The notes under the pieces: generated by a model
Told to the model about the DNA's origin: nothing
Database searches by the model: none
What the model saw: only the letters and a program-made list of their open reading frames with translations
From: Clostridiales bacterium
GTDB lineage: Bacteria; Bacillota; Clostridia; Oscillospirales; Oscillospiraceae
DNA length: 10,543 nucleotides
Direction of reading: 5' to 3'
NCBI GenBank assembly: GCA_019415645.1
Contig: DXYV01000063.1
Location: 1 to 10,543, forward strand
Shown here: positions 6,593 to 10,543 of the stretch, piece by piece
How positions within the stretch are numbered: position 1 is the stretch's first letter
Layout: each line of letters starts with the position of its first letter
Made by a program: the position numbers and the translations under genes

Positions 6593-6618
6593 ACGATAGA
6601 GTTTGGAGGGATTTGACA

Positions 6619-7026
6619 ATGGATGAAAATAGACACCGGCACACCGTTTGGATAGATGACGATGTGTGGGATCAGGTAGAGTCACACTACCAGAAGGACA
6701 ACTGTGCGAAAAGAAACGAATTTATCGCGAAGGCCATTCGGTTCTACTCCGGCTACCTGGACACCGAGCACGCCGACGAATACCTGCCCCGGGTCCTGGC
6801 CGACGTGCTGGAAGGCAAGCTTGGTGCCCTGGGAAACCGGATGGGACACCTGCTGTTCAAGCTGGCGGTGGACCAAAATCTCATGGGGAATATTCTGGCC
6901 GCCGACATAGAGATCGACCCGGATCAGCTGCGGAAAGCTCGCGTCCGCTGTGTCAAAGAGGTAAAGGAGACCAACGGTGAGATCAGCTTCGAAGACACGG
7001 TCCGTTACCAAAAGGGGGCAGAGTGA
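6619..7026 (+). CDS. MobC-like ribbon-helix-helix mobilization accessory protein
   Basis: The 135-residue protein opens with a ribbon-helix-helix pattern: a short strand HTVWIDDDVWDQV followed by helices in KRNEFIAKAIRFYSGYL. Such proteins dimerise, bind oriT repeats and help the relaxase open DNA. The middle segment (about 60-90) is hydrophobic and helical, and the C-terminus is charged. ATG 6619 has GGAGGG (6605-6610) 8 nt upstream; a TTG at 6613 in the same frame is too close to it. The stop overlaps the relaxase start region (TGATG), which indicates a coupled pair. The DNA partner is probably the TGACGCT repeats and hairpin directly upstream. Assignment rests on fold pattern and neighbourhood, not close recognition of a named family. 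Confidence 0.75.
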   Translation: MDENRHRHTVWIDDDVWDQVESHYQKDNCAKRNEFIAKAIRFYSGYLDTEHADEYLPRVLADVLEGKLGALGNRMGHLLFKLAVDQNLMGNILAADIEIDPDQLRKARVRCVKEVKETNGEISFEDTVRYQKGAE

Positions 7027-8831
7027 TGCCGGGACTAATCCAAAAGTCGGGCTACATCAAGCCGGGAAACGGCGGCAGTCACTACGCCGAGTACATCGCC
7101 ACCCGGGAGGGTGTGGAGCTGATCGAGGCTCCATCCCCCTCCCACGACGGCGGCGGCTACCTGGAATATATGGCGGAGCGCCCCCGCTCCCACGGTCTGT
7201 TCTCTGCCGACGGTCCCGCCGATCTGGAGAAAACCACGGAGGAGATCAACGGGCACACCGGGCCGGTGTGGACCTTCGTCTACTCCCTGAAACGGGAGGA
7301 CGCACACCGGCTGGGCTACGAAAACAGCGAGAGCTGGCGCAGGTTATTGCTGGCCCATCAGACGGAACTGGCTCAGGCCATGAAAATTTCGCCCAACAGC
7401 TTCCGATGGCGGGCCGCCTTCCACGACGAAAAGCACCACCCCCACATCCACATGATGGTCTGGTCAGCGGACCTCAAGCAGGGATTTTTAACGGAAAAGG
7501 GTATCGAGAACATGCGCTCCCAACTGTCCAATGAGATCTTCCGAGACGAGCTGCTGTCTCTCTACCAGAAAAAAGATCTGTCCTACAGCCAAGTGCGGGA
7601 TGCGGCGACGGAGGCCATGGGGCGGCTCATCCGGGAGATGGAGACAGGCCTGTGCCATAGTCCAGTCATCGCAGAGCAGATGGAGACGCTGGCCGGAATG
7701 CTGGAGGGGCACAAGGGCAAAAAGGTCTACAGCTACCTGAAAAAGCCGGTGAAGGTGCAGGTGGACGCCATCGTGGACGAACTGGCCAAGGTCCCGGAGG
7801 TGGCAGAGTGCTATGAGCAGTGGAACCAGCTTCGGGACGAACTGGAGCGTTACTACAAGGACACGCCCAGAGAACACCTGCCCATCTCCCAACAGAAGGA
7901 GTTCAAAGTCATCAAGAACATGGTCATCCGGGAGGCGGAGCAACTCCGGCTCGGTACGTTTACCTTCGAGGATGCCTGTGTGAGAGATGAAGTGGATGAG
8001 GACCAGGATGCGGTGTATTTCGCCTGGAACTTCAACTGGCGGATGGCCGAGATCTACCAGAGCGCCAAGGAGGTGCTGGAGGAGTACGAAAATCCAGAGG
8101 AAGAAAAAGCGGAGCAGGTGCAGGTACTGGAACGGCTCTGGCAGAGAGGGTTCTCCCTGGCAGCCTATCAGCTGGGCAAGTGCTGGCGGGACGGGCGGGG
8201 CGTTCTCCCTGATGACCAGCAGGCGGAGCTGTGGTTCCGGCGGGCGGCTGATGCGGGATATGACTTCGCTCAGTACGCGCTGGGGAAGCTTCTGCAAAGC
8301 CAAAAGAGAACGGAGGAGGCGGTATCCTGGCACGGAAAAGCGGCGGCCCAGGGGAACTCCTGGGCCGCCTACCGCCTGGGAAAGCTGTATCTGGATGGAA
8401 AAGATGTCCCGAAAGACGTGCAAAAGGCGGTGGCCTATCTCACCGACTCCGCCGAACATGGAAACCAGTACGCCCAGTACACTCTTGGAAAACTGTACCT
8501 CACTGGGCAGGGCGTCAAACAGGATCGGGAGCGGGCCTGGGCGTATTTCTATGAATCGGCGGAACAGGGAAATGAGTACGCCGACTTCTTTCTGGAGCAC
8601 TTCGATCAGGTGCGCAGGCCCAATGTGTTCCTGGCGGCCACCCGACTGCTCCACCATCTGAGTCAGATCTTTCGTGACAACTCGGTGCCGCCCGCCGCCC
8701 CGGTGGGACAGCGGGTGGACCGAAAGCTGCGGCGGAAGATCCAGGAAAAGAAGATCGCCATGGGCCACAAGCCGGATGACCATGAGGAAACTCCCCGGCA
8801 GGACATGGGCGGCATGACCATGGGGTGGTAG
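7026..8831 (+). CDS. MobP3-like HUH relaxase fused to Sel1 repeats
   Basis: The 601-residue protein has an N-terminal relaxase domain. Residues 133-142 form HDEKHHPHIH, the metal-binding HUH motif. An early SHYAEYIATREGVE segment supplies candidate catalytic tyrosines Tyr20 and Tyr23, as in the MobP3/MobL relaxases of Firmicutes. The enzyme would nick oriT and stay bound to the 5' end for transfer. Residues about 180-370 are helical. Residues about 376-517 contain four Sel1-type units (for example AAYRLGKLYLDGKDVPKD and AQYTLGKLYLTGQGVKQD), a TPR-like scaffold for protein contacts, perhaps with a coupling protein. The basic tail (about 563-583) may bind DNA. ATG 7026 has GGGGG at 7 nt; GTG 7023 is an alternative. 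No helicase or primase domain is present. Confidence 0.85.
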   Translation: MPGLIQKSGYIKPGNGGSHYAEYIATREGVELIEAPSPSHDGGGYLEYMAERPRSHGLFSADGPADLEKTTEEINGHTGPVWTFVYSLKREDAHRLGYENSESWRRLLLAHQTELAQAMKISPNSFRWRAAFHDEKHHPHIHMMVWSADLKQGFLTEKGIENMRSQLSNEIFRDELLSLYQKKDLSYSQVRDAATEAMGRLIREMETGLCHSPVIAEQMETLAGMLEGHKGKKVYSYLKKPVKVQVDAIVDELAKVPEVAECYEQWNQLRDELERYYKDTPREHLPISQQKEFKVIKNMVIREAEQLRLGTFTFEDACVRDEVDEDQDAVYFAWNFNWRMAEIYQSAKEVLEEYENPEEEKAEQVQVLERLWQRGFSLAAYQLGKCWRDGRGVLPDDQQAELWFRRAADAGYDFAQYALGKLLQSQKRTEEAVSWHGKAAAQGNSWAAYRLGKLYLDGKDVPKDVQKAVAYLTDSAEHGNQYAQYTLGKLYLTGQGVKQDRERAWAYFYESAEQGNEYADFFLEHFDQVRRPNVFLAATRLLHHLSQIFRDNSVPPAAPVGQRVDRKLRRKIQEKKIAMGHKPDDHEETPRQDMGGMTMGW

Positions 8832-8864
8832 CAATCACCAACGAAACCGCAGTAAAAAATGCCG

Positions 8865-8893
8865 TTGAATTTTACAGCAGATCGAGGTATACT
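8865..8893 (+). promoter_or_regulatory. Sigma-A promoter of the toxin-antitoxin operon
   Basis: TTGAAT (8865-8870, 4 of 6), a 17-nt spacer and TATACT (8888-8893, 5 of 6) give a start near 8900, just before the AAAGGGG ribosome binding site (8903-8909). The -10 contains the palindrome GTATAC (8887-8892), a possible part of an antitoxin operator. Confidence 0.65.
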
Positions 8894-8918
8894 AAGGGCA
8901 AGAAAGGGGCTGAATACC

Positions 8919-9173
8919 ATGCCGAACATCAAACCCATCTCCGATCTGCGTAATTACACGGAGGTCCTGCGTGACGTGGCAGTGGGCGCTCCGGTTTTTC
9001 TGACGAAGAATGGCCGGGGCCGCTACGCCATCGTGGACATGCAGGACTATGAGCGGACACAGGCCACCCTCCGGCTGATGAACGAGCTGGCCAAGGGCCG
9101 CAAGTCCGGGGAGGAAAAGGGCTGGTTGACGCTGGAGGCCGTAGAGAAACATCTCGGAATCGCAGATGAATAA
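8919..9173 (+). CDS. Phd/YefM-family antitoxin
   Basis: The 84-residue protein fits the Phd/YefM fold. NIKPISDLRNYTEVLRDV forms the N-terminal strand and helix, PVFLTKNGRGRYAIVDMQDYER is the conserved core strand-turn-helix, and the C-terminal part is the acidic, flexible toxin-binding tail. Such antitoxins neutralise a RelE/ParE-type partner and repress their own promoter. The start is ATG 8919, with AAAGGGG 9 nt upstream; a longer in-frame reading from 8859 would run through the promoter. The stop overlaps the toxin start by 8 bp, the usual order and coupling for a type II pair. Confidence 0.88.
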   Translation: MPNIKPISDLRNYTEVLRDVAVGAPVFLTKNGRGRYAIVDMQDYERTQATLRLMNELAKGRKSGEEKGWLTLEAVEKHLGIADE

Positions 9174-9501
9174 CCTGCATTTATCCGACGAGGCGCAGGC
9201 TGATTTGGCCGGGATCAAGTCCTATATCGCAAAGAATTTGGAAAGTCCCAGCGCGGCGATCTCCACGGTACGGAACATCACAAAGGACATCCGCAGGTTG
9301 CGGGAGCACAGTCTGATTGGTGCGTCCCTGTCTTCGATTGCCGATGTCGAGAGTGACTATCGTTTCCTGGTGACCGGCAGTTACCTCACTTTTTACCGAG
9401 TTCTTGACAACGATGTCTATGTGGATCGTGTGCTCTACGGCCGCCGGGATTATCTTCGCATTCTCTTTGGAGATGTGCAGGACGACGAAACAAACGAATA
9501 G
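9166..9501 (+). CDS. RelE/ParE-family toxin
   Basis: The 111-residue protein matches the RelE/ParE superfamily. It has LHLSDEAQADLAGIKSYIAKNL (strand and first helix), a second helix through about residue 48, then YRFLVTGSYLTFYRVLDNDVYVDRVLYGRRDYLRILF, the beta-sheet with the conserved Arg-Val-Leu-x-Gly-Arg-Arg-Asp end. RelE members cleave mRNA on the ribosome and ParE members poison gyrase; the sequence does not settle which. The ATG lies inside the antitoxin gene and has only a weak ribosome binding site, which fits translational coupling and lower toxin output. Placed between the relaxase and integrase genes, the pair probably stabilises the element. Confidence 0.87.
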   Translation: MNNLHLSDEAQADLAGIKSYIAKNLESPSAAISTVRNITKDIRRLREHSLIGASLSSIADVESDYRFLVTGSYLTFYRVLDNDVYVDRVLYGRRDYLRILFGDVQDDETNE

Positions 9502-9540
9502 AGACAATCTTCTCCATAGGGAGAAACGATTTGTCACCGG

Positions 9541-9570
9541 AACCGTCTGCAGAGATGCAGGCGGTTTTTT
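9541..9570 (+). terminator. Intrinsic terminator after the toxin gene
   Basis: AACCGTCTGCA (9541-9551) pairs with TGCAGGCGGTT (9556-9566) over 11 bp with one G-U pair and a GAGA loop, followed by six T (9565-9570). It ends the toxin-antitoxin transcript and separates it from the integrase operon. A second, weaker stem-loop (9503-9535, with TTCTCC/GGAGAA at its top) lies just upstream. Confidence 0.85.
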
Positions 9571-9717
9571 CTATGACAGGCATATCAAAATCTGGACCGC
9601 AATACAAAGATAAAATCCTGCCCGCAGATGATAACTTTCTGAAAATAGTTGCCGTTGGGGGTGGCTATTGGGAGGAAGTTCGGGTATTGTGTGTTGCTGA
9701 CAAAGGAGGCGGCACAC

Positions 9718-10020
9718 ATGCGCGACACACTGGAAAATCTGTACTTTGGAAACATCACCCCCAATGATCAAATTGTCAAATCGGGGACTGCCCTGAAAAA
9801 GGCTATGGAACAGTCAGCAGAGTGCGAGGAGAAACTCACCGCCCTGCTGGAGGACAAAGAAAAAGCAATGCTGCTCCGGCTTATCAACGCGGAGAATGAG
9901 ATCGGCAGCACCATGGCCCTGGAGAACTTCATCCTGGGTTTCCGCCTGGGGGTGCGCATGATCCTGGAGGCCCTGGATGAGGACGACGGCAGTCTGCTCG
10001 ATCCAAACAAGGAGGGATAG
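9718..10020 (+). CDS. DUF6809-like small protein upstream of integrase
   Basis: The 100-residue protein begins MRDTLENLYFGNITPNDQ and resembles DUF6809 proteins often seen beside integrases in Clostridia mobile elements; this is recalled, not searched, and no function is known. It is mostly helical: a first helix around 20-50 with alternating charge (EQSAECEEKLTALLEDKEKAM), then a second (ENFILGFRLGVRMILEAL), suggesting a helical hairpin that may dimerise. ATG 9718 is preceded by AAAGGAGG (9702-9709) at 8 nt; an upstream in-frame extension from 9649 lacks support. Three bases separate its stop from the integrase start, and the integrase ribosome binding site lies inside its last codons, so the two are one operon. 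It may modulate the recombinase. Confidence 0.75.
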   Translation: MRDTLENLYFGNITPNDQIVKSGTALKKAMEQSAECEEKLTALLEDKEKAMLLRLINAENEIGSTMALENFILGFRLGVRMILEALDEDDGSLLDPNKEG

Positions 10021-10023
10021 CCT

Positions 10024-10543
10024 ATGGCAAAACGCAGGCCGTCCGGCGACGGCATGGTCCGAAAGCGGGAGGACGGCCGCTGGGAGGGCCGCATCGTGGT
10101 GGGCCACAAGCAAAACGGCGAGCCTATCTTCCGGTATGTACTGGCCAAAACCCAGAAGGAACTGCTGGACAAGCTCCACCGGGATCTGGATGCCTTTCAG
10201 GACGTGGAGCTCACCGAGGACAGCCGTATGACCCTTGGCGAGTGGCTGGACCGGTGGATGGAGGACTACGGCGCGGCCACCCTGCGGCCCAACACCCTGC
10301 GGAGCTACGAGCAGTTCATCCGGTGCTACATCAAGCCCTATCTGGGAAACAAGATCGTCTCCCGGGTGACCCGCATGGACATCCAGAAGCTGTACCGAAA
10401 ACTGAAACACGAGGGCCGTGTCCGCGAGCACCCGGAACACGGCCATGAACTGTCGGACACTATGGTGCTCCGCATCCACGCCATGCTTCACCGGTGCCTG
10501 AAGGACGCGGAGGCGGCCCATGTGATCGCCCGGAACCCCACCG
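10024..10543 (+). CDS. Tyrosine recombinase / integrase (3' partial)
   Basis: The frame is open from ATG 10024 to the window end, showing 173 residues. Residues about 8-45 (GDGMVRKREDGRWEGRIVVG and following) look like the AP2-like arm-binding domain of Tn916-type integrases. Residues about 69-170 form the SAM-like core-binding domain (TLGEWLDRWMEDY, LRPNTLRSYEQFIRCYIKPYLGNK, SRVTRMDIQKLYRKL). The catalytic domain with the R-H-R-Y residues lies outside. The enzyme would integrate and excise the element at att sites. AAGGAGGG (10009-10016) lies 7 nt before the ATG. The att site is expected downstream, beyond the window. Confidence 0.9.
   Translation, partial: MAKRRPSGDGMVRKREDGRWEGRIVVGHKQNGEPIFRYVLAKTQKELLDKLHRDLDAFQDVELTEDSRMTLGEWLDRWMEDYGAATLRPNTLRSYEQFIRCYIKPYLGNKIVSRVTRMDIQKLYRKLKHEGRVREHPEHGHELSDTMVLRIHAMLHRCLKDAEAAHVIARNPT

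Larger units (their letters stand above)
6152..6604 (+). other. GC-rich structured non-coding region, probable oriT and/or large RNA
   Basis: This stretch of about 450 bp lacks a credible gene but is packed with hairpins. Perfect or near-perfect stems are 6171-6180/6187-6195, long-range 6197-6204/6259-6266, 6272-6278/6288-6294, 6321-6329/6337-6345 (9 bp, one G-U), 6361-6367/6371-6377 (triloop), 6435-6439/6447-6451, 6465-6472/6476-6483 (8 bp, triloop AGT) and 6555-6565/6575-6585. Between stems the + strand is purine-rich. Open frames exist on both strands but lack ribosome binding sites and look like composition artefacts. Its position immediately before the relaxosome genes fits an origin of transfer; the density of stems over the whole region also fits a structured RNA. 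Confidence 0.55.

Noticed and set aside
5948..6685. 245-codon minus-strand reading frame
   Set aside because: It overlaps the 3' part of a supported + strand gene, the oriT-like region and the mobilization gene start, and its product is Pro/Arg/Ser-rich without recognisable pattern.
7488..8834. 448-codon minus-strand frame opposite the relaxase
   Set aside because: It is the reverse-strand shadow of a gene with clear HUH and Sel1 motifs; its product is Leu/His/Pro-rich with no domain pattern.
1..10543. tRNA or rRNA genes
   Set aside because: I found no cloverleaf with a GGTTCGAATCC-like T arm or rRNA core sequence in any intergenic region; the 18-nt spacer-like motif alone is not an RNA gene.

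Overview
The window reads as chromosome or accessory DNA of a gut-type Clostridia, most like the Oscillospiraceae (Flavonifractor/Lawsonibacter-like). This rests on moderate-to-high GC, strong GGAGG ribosome binding sites, and gene families typical of mobile elements in that group (DUF6076-like and DUF6809-like proteins, a MobP3-like relaxase). The organism assignment is inferred from protein style, with no marker gene in view.

Left part (1-3551, + strand): the 3' end of a large Upf1-like SF1 helicase with a C-terminal nuclease-like domain, then an SGNH/GDSL esterase and a small rhodanese lipoprotein joined by an ATGA overlap. A perfect 12-bp hairpin terminator at 3619-3646 separates this block from a convergent minus-strand gene (3671-4636) encoding a DUF6076-like protein with a Cys4 zinc-binding pattern.

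Middle (4637-5139): about 500 bp without a convincing gene but dense in signals. It holds nested inverted repeats with opposed TTGACA boxes, a minus-strand intrinsic terminator, and a leader in which one segment can pair either with an upstream arm or with the Shine-Dalgarno of the next gene. A minus-strand extended -10 box just downstream of that terminator's stem suggests a roughly 70-nt antisense RNA, an arrangement like plasmid copy-control systems.

Right part (5140-10543, + strand): a compact mobilizable element module. In order it has an excisionase-like HTH protein, a RepA_N/HTH_36-like winged-helix replication protein, an unrecognised Cys-containing small protein, a 450-bp GC-rich structured non-coding region with oriT-like hairpins and TGACGCT repeats, a ribbon-helix-helix mobilization accessory protein, a HUH relaxase fused to Sel1 repeats, a Phd/YefM-RelE/ParE toxin-antitoxin pair with its own promoter, a strong terminator, a DUF6809-like small protein, and a tyrosine integrase cut by the window edge. 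No type IV secretion genes are visible, so within this view it looks like an integrative mobilizable element that would borrow a helper's transfer apparatus. Its two att ends are not seen.

The best candidates for undescribed biology are the leader/antisense switch ahead of the xis-rep operon and the large structured non-coding region ahead of the mob genes.
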